DNA from: Paraburkholderia eburnea
Lineage (GTDB): Bacteria > Pseudomonadota > Gammaproteobacteria > Burkholderiales > Burkholderiaceae
DNA: 64,000 nucleotides
Reading direction: 5' to 3'
Assembly: GCF_002917095.1 (NCBI RefSeq)
Contig: NZ_PQGA01000001.1
Location: forward strand, 682,001 to 746,000
Shown here: in pieces, positions 1 through 7,950 of the stretch
Layout of the letters: each line of letters begins with the position of its first letter
Position numbering within the stretch: position 1 is the stretch's first letter
Made by a program: the position numbers and the translations under genes
The notes under the pieces: generated by a model
The model's database searches: none
What the model saw: the letters and a program-made list of their open reading frames with translations, nothing else
Told to the model about the DNA's origin: nothing

Positions 1-342
1 GTTCGTTATTCTCGCATTGCAGTGCAGGACTTTATATTCCGTACGCCAATTAGAGTGACCTGTCACATGCATGCCGATAGCACGACATCAGATGGAGAAT
101 ACTACGGCTCCTGACCGACACAAACCAAGGATAGCCAGTCGTTTGGACGACGTAGTCGATGATTGTCGTATTCGACAGTTGGCGTTGGTTGAGCGAACTT
201 CGCAGCCGGTCGGCTGAGGTATCCGCCGACAGCACATAAACGCCGAATTCTTGCTGACAGAATGCGCCAGGCCGGTAAAATCTCGTTAAAGCAAACTCGC
301 CAATTGGCAGAAATTTCACAATATGAAAAATTCCGTCATTTT
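1..342. other. Left-edge island DNA without a convincing gene
   Basis: No reading frame here has a recognisable family motif. An 89-codon frame on the minus strand (50-319) has no Shine-Dalgarno sequence and an arginine/serine-rich translation without domain character, so I treat it as chance. The stretch is clearly less GC-rich than the core genome further right. The island probably continues leftward out of the window. Confidence 0.4.
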
Positions 343-1386
343 ATGAACGCAGTGGCGATAGATTTATTCTGTGGCGCCGGTGGCCTGACCCATGGTCTAC
401 GGAAGGCCGGAATCAAAGTCGTAGCGGGCTACGACCTTGACCCGAAATGTCGCTGGCCTTATGAGAGAAACAACCGCGGCACCGTTTTTTACGAACGCGA
501 CATTTCATCTATTACCGGAGACGAAATCGCTGCGCAGTTCAAGGGGGCCGAAGTCACCATCCTGGCGGGATGTGCGCCGTGTCAGCCTTTCTCAAGCTAT
601 AGCTTAGGGAAGACAGAAAGCACGGATCGAAGATGGTCAATGTTGGGCGAATTTGGCCGCATCATTGAGGAGACTTTACCCGACATAGTGACGATGGAGA
701 ACGTTCCGAAGGTCAGGCAGCACGCCGTCTTCAAACGATTCTTGCGCATCCTCAAGGACGCCGAATACGAAGTGTCGGTTCGGGTCGTCGCATGCACCGA
801 TTATGGAATTCCTCAGGACCGCAAGAGACTCGTCCTACTTGCTTCGCGCCTTGGGGACATCAGATTGCGCGATCGCGACGCGCGCAAAGATCGACGCCGC
901 ACCGTCAGGGATGTCATCGGGCAGTTGCCAGAATTGGCTGCGGGGGAAACCCACGATGACGATGCGATGCATACATGCTCCAGGTTGAGCGAGAAGAACC
1001 TCGCCCGGGTTCGCGCGTCCGTTCCCGGAGGGTCATGGAAGACTTGGGCAGAAGAGCTCATCGCTGATTGCCACAAGGAAGAGTCGGGCCAAAGCTTTCC
1101 CTCCGTGTATGGACGCATGGAATGGGACAAGCCATCCCCGACGATTACCACCCAATTCTTCGGATTCGGCAACGGCCGATTTGGACATCCTATACAGGAC
1201 AGAGCGATCTCATTGCGGGAGGGTGCACTCCTGCAGACTTTCCCACGCAATTACGCTTTCGTCGCCCCGGGAGACACCGCTGAAATCAAGGCGGTTGGGC
1301 GACTGATAGGCAACGCTGTGCCGGTTCGTCTGGGACAGGTGATCGGAGAGAGCATCCTCAAACATCTGGATGCTCCATCCTGTTAG
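343..1386 (+). CDS. DNA (cytosine-5-)-methyltransferase
   Basis: It transfers a methyl group from S-adenosylmethionine to C5 of cytosine in a specific DNA sequence. The conserved blocks appear in order: SAM-binding motif I (DLFCGAGG, residues 7-14), catalytic PCQ loop (P79-C80-Q81), ENVP (119-122) and QDRKR (158-162). They are followed by a target-recognition region and the C-terminal motifs REGALLQTFP and GNAVPV, so the enzyme looks complete at 347 residues. I chose the ATG at 343 because motif I normally begins within a few residues of the N-terminus; an in-frame ATG at 262 would add 27 unrelated residues. Neither start has a good ribosome-binding site. No restriction endonuclease gene is recognisable beside it, so it may be an orphan, or part of a system whose other parts lie left of the window or are among the unrecognised neighbours. 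Confidence 0.93.
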   Translation: MNAVAIDLFCGAGGLTHGLRKAGIKVVAGYDLDPKCRWPYERNNRGTVFYERDISSITGDEIAAQFKGAEVTILAGCAPCQPFSSYSLGKTESTDRRWSMLGEFGRIIEETLPDIVTMENVPKVRQHAVFKRFLRILKDAEYEVSVRVVACTDYGIPQDRKRLVLLASRLGDIRLRDRDARKDRRRTVRDVIGQLPELAAGETHDDDAMHTCSRLSEKNLARVRASVPGGSWKTWAEELIADCHKEESGQSFPSVYGRMEWDKPSPTITTQFFGFGNGRFGHPIQDRAISLREGALLQTFPRNYAFVAPGDTAEIKAVGRLIGNAVPVRLGQVIGESILKHLDAPSC

Positions 1387-1692
1387 CGTCGGGGCGCTGA
1401 TCACTCACCCTTGAAGCCCAGTTGTTTCAGCAAGGTGAACCAATTCGTCGGCGCCCGGGCCGTCCTCGAACGAGCTCATCCGATCACATCACCGGCTGAT
1501 CACCGTCCGAGCAGGGTTGGGGAATTTCGCTTCGACACTTCTGGGGAAATTACGTCCGGCTGTGACACGCCGAAAGCGAATTATTCAGACCGGACTATCT
1601 ATCGGACCTAGATTGCCTTACGCATGGCACTGGACCGACTCACACGTCGCGTCACCTGTTCCGCTTTCGCCGTTACCTTGCAATGCTCGCGC
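1387..1692. other. Intergenic stretch, no gene seen
   Basis: About 300 bases between the methyltransferase and the small minus-strand ORF. Short frames exist on both strands, but none has a plausible ribosome-binding site or protein-like composition. I also see no strong terminator hairpin. Confidence 0.4.
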
Positions 1693-1830
1693 TCAGCGCC
1701 CAGCCATCATCATGGCGACGGTGACCAGCGTGGCGATCGACCCGATGGCCCCGGCCAACACTGCCGACAGCGCGATGAGGGCCTCTCTATCCTGGGCGCG
1801 TGGGAAAAGACGCCGTGCAATCGTCGTCAT
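1693..1830 (-). CDS. Small membrane protein, 45 residues, unknown function
   Basis: The reason to call it is its start. The ATG at 1830 is preceded on the minus strand by AAAGGAG about six bases upstream, one of the best Shine-Dalgarno sequences in the island. The product has a basic, arginine-containing N-terminus and then one long hydrophobic stretch (about residues 19-43, Ala/Val/Ile/Met-rich) ending in Gly-Arg, so it would be a single-span inner-membrane peptide. It lies downstream of the antitoxin-like gene on the same strand (58 bases). I do not recognise a family. Small type I toxins and small stress peptides can look like this, but nothing here proves such a role. Confidence 0.5.
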   Translation of the reverse strand: MTTIARRLFPRAQDREALIALSAVLAGAIGSIATLVTVAMMMAGR

Positions 1831-1888
1831 GTTGCGCTCCTTTGTCCATCCTGCCGGCAGCGCAGGCCCGTAGGGGCTGGTTGAAATC

Positions 1889-2296
1889 TCACCAAGTCGC
1901 CTCGCAGTCGCCCAGAAATTCCTCTCGCGCAACAGCGATCACCCTCGCCGGATCGTCAATAAAGGTCTCGGCGGGCGTCCGGTCATCAAGCAAAGCATGC
2001 GGCGAATAGAGCCAGAACGTCCGCCTCCAGCCTCCGCGATCGTCTTCGCTGGGCAGGACCGCGAGGAGTCCGGCAACGTCCTTTCGTATTGCCCCCATGC
2101 GGTCGAACTGGAAGTCAGGGTAGAGGAAGCAATGCCGAGGCGCAGACCACACTCCCAGCAGGTCACCGCTCGCTTGCGCCCGGATCGCAGAGGTTGTGGC
2201 TTCCGGGCCGGGCACTTCGCCGACCAGCTCGGCAACCCAGAGATCGTCTGGCCATCCCATTTCAAGCAGTTCGTCACGGAACTCGATCGCCGACAC
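1889..2296 (-). CDS. Possible Xre/MbcA/ParS-type antitoxin-like protein
   Basis: 135 residues if started at the GTG at 2296, which has GGAG nine bases upstream; a TTG at 2335 would extend it by 13 residues but lacks such a site. The C-terminal half (RRTFWLYSPHALLDDRTPAE then DDPARVIAVAREEF) resembles the toxin-binding domain of the Xre/MbcA/ParS antitoxin superfamily, in which a short helix bundle follows a region with the pattern L-G-x-x-T-P. No clear helix-turn-helix is visible in the N-terminal half. The usual partner, a RES-domain ADP-ribosyl/NAD-degrading toxin, is not recognisable next door. The upstream gene ends 16 bases before it, so the two probably form an operon. The family assignment is by eye and uncertain. 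Confidence 0.55.
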   Translation of the reverse strand: MSAIEFRDELLEMGWPDDLWVAELVGEVPGPEATTSAIRAQASGDLLGVWSAPRHCFLYPDFQFDRMGAIRKDVAGLLAVLPSEDDRGGWRRTFWLYSPHALLDDRTPAETFIDDPARVIAVAREEFLGDCEATW

Positions 2297-2312
2297 GGTC
2301 TTTGACTCCAAG

Positions 2313-2792
2313 CTATCGCTTTGACGACCACTCAACTTTCAATTGGTGGTCGGAACTTGCACGAGGCTGCCACGGGAGGCAAGGAGTAACGGTGCCATTT
2401 GTGGTCACATATGAAAACCAAGTCATGCCGTCTTCACAATAGCTCTTGATATCTGTAATCGCACTCATGACACACCGCTCGTCCCCAATTAATTGAGTCT
2501 GAAATGCATAGACATGGCTGTGCCCACCTTCGAGTTGCGACACTACTTCGAGAGCGTCCTCGGGCTTCGTCACAAGGTAAGTGGCGACGGGTGGCAGATC
2601 CTCTTTGAAGTCCTCGCGGGTGTGCTGAATTAGGAAGCAAGGGGATTCGCTTGAGACGGCCACGCATCGAAAAGCGGTGAAAGGGCTGAATAGTTTTCGA
2701 CGTACGGGATTTTTTTCTTCCCAAGTCGTCTGAGTCAAAAGCATGGGTGTGCTGGGTGTCTGCCATGAGTACGAGTGCCGAACGACTCGCAC
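2313..2792 (-). CDS. Hypothetical island protein, start uncertain, possible frameshift
   Basis: The frame from about 2700 down to 2313 has protein-like composition (mixed hydrophobic and charged residues, for example LVTKPEDALEVVSQLEGG and DGMTWFSYVTT), so I believe it is coding. The beginning is unclear: GTG at 2792 and ATG at 2744 both lack a ribosome-binding site. A different frame from an ATG at 2766 gives a more normal N-terminus up to a run of seven A on the coding strand (2710-2716), where one slipped base would join it to the present frame. I do not recognise any domain. It is followed 16 bases later by the antitoxin-like gene, so a shared transcript is likely. Confidence 0.45.
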   Translation of the reverse strand: MRVVRHSYSWQTPSTPMLLTQTTWEEKNPVRRKLFSPFTAFRCVAVSSESPCFLIQHTREDFKEDLPPVATYLVTKPEDALEVVSQLEGGHSHVYAFQTQLIGDERCVMSAITDIKSYCEDGMTWFSYVTTNGTVTPCLPWQPRASSDHQLKVEWSSKR

Positions 2793-2842
2793 TTGGCGCG
2801 CACCGCAAAAATGCTAATCTTAGTATGTAGAATCATAGTATG
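2793..2842 (+). promoter_or_regulatory. Promoter and tandem operator of the XRE regulator
   Basis: TTGGCG (2793-2798), a 16-base spacer and TAATCT (2815-2820) give a plausible sigma-70 promoter. From the -10 onward come two near-palindromic 9-mers, CTTAGTATG (2819-2827) and CATAGTATG (2834-2842), centred 15 bases apart. Tandem operators at this spacing around the start site are typical of autoregulating XRE/controller proteins. That this protein binds them is inference. Confidence 0.45.
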
Positions 2843-2862
2843 CAACGACGGATATTCAATGG

Positions 2863-3114
2863 ATGTCCGTTGCTTCCTCCCAATGTCGCCTGGTTGCCAT
2901 ATTCGCTGCTAATGTTCGGCGAAAACGCATCGAGTTAGATCTCTCGCAAGAGGCCCTTGCCGAGAGGGCTGGCGTCCATCGTACGTATGTTGGAATGCTG
3001 GAGCGCAGCGAAAAGAACGTGACCATCTACAACATTGAGCGTATCGCAGACGCTCTGGGCGTCGACCCGGCATCGCTGCTGGAGGATTGCGAGAAATCGG
3101 CGCGCCGAGCGTAA
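2863..3114 (+). CDS. XRE-family HTH regulator, R-M controller-like
   Basis: An 83-residue protein that is almost entirely one HTH_3/XRE domain (about residues 11-72): RKRIELDLSQEALAERAGV forms the first helices and HRTYVGMLERSEKNVTI the recognition region. The pattern VHRTYVGMLERSEKNVTIYN followed by IERIADALGVDP is typical of small controller-type regulators found beside restriction-modification genes, which dimerise and control their own promoter. The protein starts at the ATG at 2863 just downstream of paired repeats. It runs divergently from the unrecognised gene at 2313-2792 and lies about 1.5 kb from the methyltransferase. A role in timing expression of the island's cargo is likely but not shown by the sequence. 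Confidence 0.8.
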   Translation: MSVASSQCRLVAIFAANVRRKRIELDLSQEALAERAGVHRTYVGMLERSEKNVTIYNIERIADALGVDPASLLEDCEKSARRA

Positions 3115-3133
3115 GCGGCAACGACAACAACTC

Positions 3134-3150
3134 ATTGACGAGACGTCAAT
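3134..3150. repeat. Perfect 7-bp inverted repeat downstream of the XRE gene
   Basis: ATTGACG (3134-3140), AGA, CGTCAAT (3144-3150). It lies 20 bases after the XRE stop codon. There is no T-run, so it is not a standard intrinsic terminator. It could be an operator or a weak hairpin. Confidence 0.35.
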
Positions 3151-3314
3151 TTCCGCACGAGCCTAACTCGCTCACGTATAGCATCTCAATACGAGAATGG
3201 GTCGGCGGCAACGCGTCCAGAATCCCCGATAACCGAGTCCTTGGCGTTTCAGTGCCGAACGGCTTCGCGCTCTAAGATTTACGCGTTCGTCTGCTACCTG
3301 CCGCCCGCTCGCCA

Positions 3315-3749
3315 TCACCTGGCCCCTTTCGACCGGTCGCGCTCCGGCTTTGGGAGCGGGGCATTCAGCATCTCCATCGTGACACCCTTGCGCTCGGCGT
3401 TAATCGCCCACGTTACGAACTGCTCAGTCAGCAGTTGGTTTTCCGCTTCCAGCCGTTCGGCTTTTGCCTTGTAGCGGTCAGCCTGCGCCAGAGCCGCGCG
3501 AACCCGCTCGTCCCGAGGCTGGCTTCGTTCACGTGTCAAAGTACCGCGCAAGGCATCCTTCCTGAGCGAGAAGGCGTTGGCAATCTCCGGATATTCGGCG
3601 AACGTGAAGCGGGAATAACGGTAACCTGTGGACGTCTCAACTGCATCCAGCAAGAGCTCCCATGTGAGCTTACCCTTCCACGCATCCAACGTTTCAACGA
3701 TTGCGGAAATCCGCTCGGCGGTTAAGTCCGGCGCCCGGTTCTTTTTCAT
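3315..3749 (-). CDS. Small coiled-coil partner of the recombinase module (TnpC/GmtX-like)
   Basis: 144 residues, last gene of the leftward recombinase operon, overlapping the preceding frame by 4 bases (ATGA). The N-terminal two thirds look like a compact helical domain (RISAIVETLDAWKGKLTW, then a TGYRYSRFTF segment). Residues about 85-115 (ALAQADRYKAKAERLEAENQ) form a clear heptad-like coiled coil. Tn554 carries such a small third protein, TnpC, behind its two tyrosine recombinases, and other integrase-trio modules have an equivalent. In Tn554 it influences orientation and frequency of transposition. The position and coiled coil support the same kind of accessory role here; the family call is inference from context. 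Confidence 0.65.
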   Translation of the reverse strand: MKKNRAPDLTAERISAIVETLDAWKGKLTWELLLDAVETSTGYRYSRFTFAEYPEIANAFSLRKDALRGTLTRERSQPRDERVRAALAQADRYKAKAERLEAENQLLTEQFVTWAINAERKGVTMEMLNAPLPKPERDRSKGAR

Positions 3750-4600
3750 GATAGAGCCCTCCGCCGCGTGGTCGTGATAAACCTGACAGGGTGGACATTG
3801 TCCTTAGTGATAAGCGGAGCGTTGGTCACGTCCAGCCGAATTCGCGCCCCGGCGGGTACCGCCGGGTCCTCCAGAATCGACAGGAGGGCGTTGACTCGTT
3901 CGAGGGTGACCAACTGGTGCTTGACCCAGGTATCAGCGCCGTACTCCTCTTCGCTCAGTGCTTCCCGAGCCTGCGCCAGCAGATACTCGGTCTCGCTCTT
4001 AAGCATCCGGAGGTTCGCTTCTTTCTGCGCCTCTCCCTTAATACATTCTTGCTCCTCGCAGTTAATGCAATCGCGATACATCTGGCACGGTTCGCTCGCG
4101 AAGTCGTGAGCACACCACCCGTACTGCGTCGTATGTGCCGCACTGAGTCCCAAGCCTTTGAACTCGCTGCGCGTAAACAGATCGCGCCCGGAACCAAAGA
4201 CAGGTTCCAATTCTTTGGTAAACCCGCCCTTCAAGGCCTGACTGATTGGAGCTTGAACCTCATCTGAGCTCATATGGTCGTAGGCACGGTTCTGCTTTAC
4301 GTCTTTTCGGCCGGAAAAGATGGCAATTTCGGCGCTGCTCAGCCCTCCCGTCTGGGCCAGCATGTTCAGGTAATGGCGCAAGTTATGACTTTGAAGCTCG
4401 ATGGGAGAGCCGTCATCCTCTGTGTATTTGAACCGCTCAAAAATGGAGAGTCGCCCCTCGCGAGCCCCATAGTGGTTCGTGAGAACACCGTAATCAACGC
4501 AACTGAACATACAAAGGTATGTTGCCTTTTGCGAGTGCATTTCGTTCGTGCGCATCAGGGCCATGGAATCACGGCACAGTAAGCCAGGCGCTCCGGGCAT
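3746..4600 (-). CDS. C-terminal fragment of a broken third tyrosine recombinase
   Basis: 284 residues carrying the C-terminal part of an integrase catalytic domain: HNLRHYLNML supplies the H-x-x-R box, and NRAYDH after GRKDVKQ supplies the tyrosine nucleophile. A cysteine-rich tail follows (WCAHDF, C-x5-C-x2-C, C, around residues 165-195), typical of the large TnpB/GmtZ-like recombinases. The first catalytic arginine region, normally 150 or more residues earlier, is absent. The preceding frame (4569-5156) looks like the N-terminal domain of the same protein in another frame, so the gene has lost its middle. The ATG at 4600 is probably not a real start. It overlaps the small coiled-coil gene by 4 bases. 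Confidence 0.7.
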   Translation of the reverse strand: MPGAPGLLCRDSMALMRTNEMHSQKATYLCMFSCVDYGVLTNHYGAREGRLSIFERFKYTEDDGSPIELQSHNLRHYLNMLAQTGGLSSAEIAIFSGRKDVKQNRAYDHMSSDEVQAPISQALKGGFTKELEPVFGSGRDLFTRSEFKGLGLSAAHTTQYGWCAHDFASEPCQMYRDCINCEEQECIKGEAQKEANLRMLKSETEYLLAQAREALSEEEYGADTWVKHQLVTLERVNALLSILEDPAVPAGARIRLDVTNAPLITKDNVHPVRFITTTRRRALS

Positions 4601-5156
4601 GTGAGGACCCTATTTCCCGGGGCTTTTTGAATCCATGCACCCATCGTTGACGAAGGCGAATGAACTCCTTTTTACACATAAACTCAGCGATGATTTGCAG
4701 TTGCCCGGCCGTCCGATAGGCCACCGCCGGCGAGACTTTCTGCCTCGCAAGGACCACCGCGCTATCGAGCACCGTTTCGTCGATGGCCGTGGGGCGCGAA
4801 CCCTTGTTCGACTCCCGCAAGGCTGCCTCAAGACATCGAAGAGCGGCAATGCGCTGAGCTTGGGACGTCACCGGCCGCTTGTCTTGAAGGTAGACCAGAG
4901 TCGCTTTCGCAAAATCCAGAAACGGCTGGGGCAGGCTCGGCTCAGACTTGTCTTCTCGGCACGCTTCTAGGGTGCTGAACACACCCCGATTTACCTTGTT
5001 CTGTCCTTTAAAGTATCCGAGATCCCAAACGCTCTTATCAAACTGCTTCCGGGCGCCCAGCACGTCCGAGTCCCTACAAAGCGCTATGAAGGCCTCGATG
5101 TTAGCCAAAGGCTCCAGTTCGGCCTGAGGTGTGAAGTTGAGGACTGGAGCGGTCAA
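4569..5156 (-). CDS. N-terminal fragment of the same broken recombinase
   Basis: 195 residues with the look of an N-terminal integrase region: an all-helical DNA-binding (SAM-like) segment around residues 70-165 (PFLDFAKATLVYLQ, then VSPAVAYRTAGQLQIIAEF). After about residue 180 the sequence loses sense and stops. The start overlaps the upstream recombinase stop by 4 bases (ATGA), so translational coupling has been kept even though the gene is dead or altered. Taken with the following frame, I read one original gene of perhaps 650 or more codons with an internal deletion plus frame change near 4570-4620. Confidence 0.65.
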   Translation of the reverse strand: MTAPVLNFTPQAELEPLANIEAFIALCRDSDVLGARKQFDKSVWDLGYFKGQNKVNRGVFSTLEACREDKSEPSLPQPFLDFAKATLVYLQDKRPVTSQAQRIAALRCLEAALRESNKGSRPTAIDETVLDSAVVLARQKVSPAVAYRTAGQLQIIAEFMCKKEFIRLRQRWVHGFKKPREIGSSHARSAWLTVP

Positions 5157-6691
5157 GACGCAGTCTCCGATTCCTGTTCAGACCGCTGCTGCCAAATCTG
5201 GGCGCAAAGCGCGATGACCTCCTTGACAGCCCGGATGGGTTCATCGTTCACCGCCGCCATCCGGTCGTCAGTCGACCAGTTTTCCCGTTCAGACTCCAGG
5301 CGTGCAAGCACCTTCTCGTGCGGAGCGTCGAGCCACGGCTCGAACCGGAAGCACGCGTAACAGGCAACCGGCTTGTTGAGCGCACAGCCTTTCCCCTTGC
5401 CAGCGCAACTGCCTACAGGGTCCTTCGAAACTCGGAAGTCAATGATCCGGCTGCCTGAGGCTCCCTTGTGAGTGGCGTGCTGCTCATCCTCCACGACTTG
5501 CCCTTTAAACGCCTGGGCAAGCGGGATGAGTAAAGGTCCCATAGTCCGGTCAATGTTCCCAACGATCCTGGGGGTGGCGGCGACGTACACATCCACTTGC
5601 TGCAGGTCCACGTGACCCAGACGTTCCGCAATGTGCACTTTGCTTGCCCCCTCTTCGGCCAGCCGGGTGCCAAACGTGTACCGAAACCTCTTTGGCGTCA
5701 GAGGCATCGGCGCAAAGTCAAGGCGGGAAGTTGGTGGTGCGACGTCCTCCATGAGGATCTTGAACCGGCCCGACAGCGCTTCCGGAGTGCAATGTCCGTA
5801 AAACAGGTCGTCAACGGCCCGAAGTTGTTTGCGGGGTCCTCGAGGCATAACCAGGGTCTGCGGGAAGAAGGCGGAGTTGTCGGCGTAACCCTCTGCCTGC
5901 AAGCCACGTTTGTACTCCGTGATGAGCCGACCAGTCTGTGGGCTGATGTCAAATGGAAGAAAGCTGCTTCGCGTGTGCTCCAAACCCGTCTTGGCCTGCG
6001 GAAGGCTGAGCACCGACGTGGAGCTCTCAAAGTCGCATAGCTTGAGTGAGGCATATTGAGAGATACGGCCGCCGCACGCCAGGAGCAGCCTAACAAGCAG
6101 AAGTGTCCACAACGCTAATGCACCACGCCCATAGGCAGCGTTGACCGCCGAGTGCAGTGCGGTGTACTCCTCCTCGCTCAGAGGCCCTGCGACTGGATCC
6201 CGCGTCCTGACCGCTTCGCCCTTCTTGTTGCCGGGCTTCCGCCGCTCCAGCAAGTACGTAGCGCACTCCGGCTCGACCCCGGGCAGACCGAGGTCAACCC
6301 ATTTTTGTAGCAGCCCGTTTAGCGTGCCGAGCCGCCCGATTTCGTGAACGCCCAGTTTGGCCGCGTAATTGGAAATATGTTGCGCCCCAATCGTCCCTTC
6401 CTGACATGCCTGCACGGCATCGGTGAAGTGGGAGAACGCCTGATTTAGATTCAAGACGTGCGCGGACGAGTGCCCCTTCACAAAGGGAAGCAGAGCTCGC
6501 TTGAGCGCAGGTACGAACGCTTTGAAGTTGCCGGTGTACCGACTAAAGTCGATGCGCGCGTTGAACGGGCCATCGACCCACTCCCAGACGTCCTCTCGTG
6601 GGTCAAAGCTGCTCCCACTGCGCGTAAAAACACGCGTGGACAACGGGATGACAAGCGCGGTGGATGAGTGGATTTCAGTTGTCTGGGACAT
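5153..6691 (-). CDS. Tyrosine recombinase (second of the module)
   Basis: 512 residues with a C-terminal phage-integrase catalytic domain. Visible active-site boxes are the first arginine in LLACGGRISQY, the H-x-x-R box in the altered form PKRFRYTFGTRLA (Lys where His is usual, Tyr where the second His is usual), ERLGHVD, and the nucleophile in VDVYVAAT. After the catalytic domain a cysteine cluster (C-x5-C-x7-C-x2-C, about residues 440-460) followed by F-x-P-W-x-D resembles the zinc-binding tail of large transposon integrases. It starts 17 bases before the end of the upstream recombinase and overlaps the next frame by 4 bases. Such modules move DNA by site-specific transposition, all recombinases probably acting in one complex. 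Confidence 0.85.
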   Translation of the reverse strand: MSQTTEIHSSTALVIPLSTRVFTRSGSSFDPREDVWEWVDGPFNARIDFSRYTGNFKAFVPALKRALLPFVKGHSSAHVLNLNQAFSHFTDAVQACQEGTIGAQHISNYAAKLGVHEIGRLGTLNGLLQKWVDLGLPGVEPECATYLLERRKPGNKKGEAVRTRDPVAGPLSEEEYTALHSAVNAAYGRGALALWTLLLVRLLLACGGRISQYASLKLCDFESSTSVLSLPQAKTGLEHTRSSFLPFDISPQTGRLITEYKRGLQAEGYADNSAFFPQTLVMPRGPRKQLRAVDDLFYGHCTPEALSGRFKILMEDVAPPTSRLDFAPMPLTPKRFRYTFGTRLAEEGASKVHIAERLGHVDLQQVDVYVAATPRIVGNIDRTMGPLLIPLAQAFKGQVVEDEQHATHKGASGSRIIDFRVSKDPVGSCAGKGKGCALNKPVACYACFRFEPWLDAPHEKVLARLESERENWSTDDRMAAVNDEPIRAVKEVIALCAQIWQQRSEQESETAS

Positions 6692-7931
6692 CGAGTTGTT
6701 CTTGCAGTTTCAGGGCGAGTTCACGACCTTTACGGCTGGCGTGGCGGCGGGTATAGGTTGCAGCGGATTTCGAGTTATCGGCCCACCCTTGCTGTTCATT
6801 GCGCGCCTTCTCTTCGACGGCGTCCGTCAGCCCCAACAGTTCAGCTTGCTCAGAAAAGCGCTCGTTCCACGTGTGACGCATTACATGGCTCGTCAGCGTG
6901 ACGGGCAAGCCCGGGCACGCCTCGCGAAGCTGACGGAATATCTTGTCGATGCTCTGCAAAGACAACGGCTGGCCGTCATCTGCGACGATGAGCTGTGGGT
7001 GCTTGCGAGCGGCCTTGATTTTCCTTCTGCGGTCGTTAATGTAGCCCCAGACGGCCCGCATAATGGCCGGTCGCAACTCGACCTCTCGGTCGTTGGTTTT
7101 CGTGTTTGGCTGTATGCGGCGAGGATCCTCACTTGCATCGGCCCGTCGGAGGATGCGCAGCTTGGGCAGACGCTGGTCAAGGTCCCGAATCTGGAGGCCC
7201 AGCAGTTCGCCTCGACGCATGCCAGTAGCGAGCAGGAGCACAACAATGAGCCAGTTCCGATGGCGGACAAAACCCCGCTGCCACGGATTGTCAGGCGAGT
7301 CAGGATTAATCACCTTGAGAAGCCGATCCTGGTCTTCCTTGGAAAGGCCCTCCCGGGCACCGAGCTTCGCGCGCCTGGAAACTCTGGGCACTTGCGCCAG
7401 AAACGCCTTGAGCGCGCCCGCGCTTTCAAGCGCCAGTTCCTTTCGCTGGACCGCCGGCAGCGTCGAACCTACATATGTCGACAGGAAATCCAGGAAATCC
7501 GCCATATATCGAAGCCGCGAGGCTTGAGTGGCCACGGCAACCGCGTTGACTTCGACGATTGCCGCGCTTCGACGCATGCGGATTCGCCTGATATCAATGA
7601 TTTTGGAATCACCTGGGCCGTCCGCGTCTTCGTAGGACAGGTCGTCCACCCGGTATTGAGCCGCTTCGGCTAACCGGTTGAGCTCGGGTACCGTCAGAAA
7701 TCGACCCTGGCGAAATCGCACGAGCAAATTGATGTCGGTCTTGGCCAACTCTCTGTACAACAATGCCAGCACCATGCACACAGCATGAATCGTGTTGGCA
7801 GCTCGACCGCGTTTGCGGTACTTGGCCAGATAGAGGGAAGCCTCATGGACCGGAAGGCTCCCGGGTCTGCTCAGGACGGAGTGGCGCTCTCCGTTCCGAA
7901 ACCTGACGCGCTTTGCAACGAATCTCGTCAT
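6675..7931 (-). CDS. Tyrosine recombinase (first of the module, TnpA/GmtY-like)
   Basis: 418 residues. The N-terminal half contains the core-binding helices (TQASRLRYMADFLDFLS). The catalytic domain shows TGMRRGELLGL (Arg I), SHVMRHTW (H-x-x-R-H) and the nucleophile in ATYTRRH close to the C-terminus, so all key residues are present. It is the promoter-proximal gene of the leftward block, and its upstream flank (7951-7976) carries a nested inverted repeat before the ssb terminator. In Tn554-type elements the first recombinase also sits at the element end. The arrangement of three integrase genes plus a small coiled-coil gene resembles both Tn554 tnpABC and the integrase-trio modules that carry defence cargo. 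Confidence 0.9.
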   Translation of the reverse strand: MTRFVAKRVRFRNGERHSVLSRPGSLPVHEASLYLAKYRKRGRAANTIHAVCMVLALLYRELAKTDINLLVRFRQGRFLTVPELNRLAEAAQYRVDDLSYEDADGPGDSKIIDIRRIRMRRSAAIVEVNAVAVATQASRLRYMADFLDFLSTYVGSTLPAVQRKELALESAGALKAFLAQVPRVSRRAKLGAREGLSKEDQDRLLKVINPDSPDNPWQRGFVRHRNWLIVVLLLATGMRRGELLGLQIRDLDQRLPKLRILRRADASEDPRRIQPNTKTNDREVELRPAIMRAVWGYINDRRRKIKAARKHPQLIVADDGQPLSLQSIDKIFRQLREACPGLPVTLTSHVMRHTWNERFSEQAELLGLTDAVEEKARNEQQGWADNSKSAATYTRRHASRKGRELALKLQEQLDVPDN

Positions 7932-7950
7932 CTACCCACCGTTTTAACCA

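Noticed and set aside
6501..7673. 390-codon plus-strand frame opposite the recombinase genes
   Set aside because: Antisense of two genes with recognisable catalytic motifs; no domain of its own.
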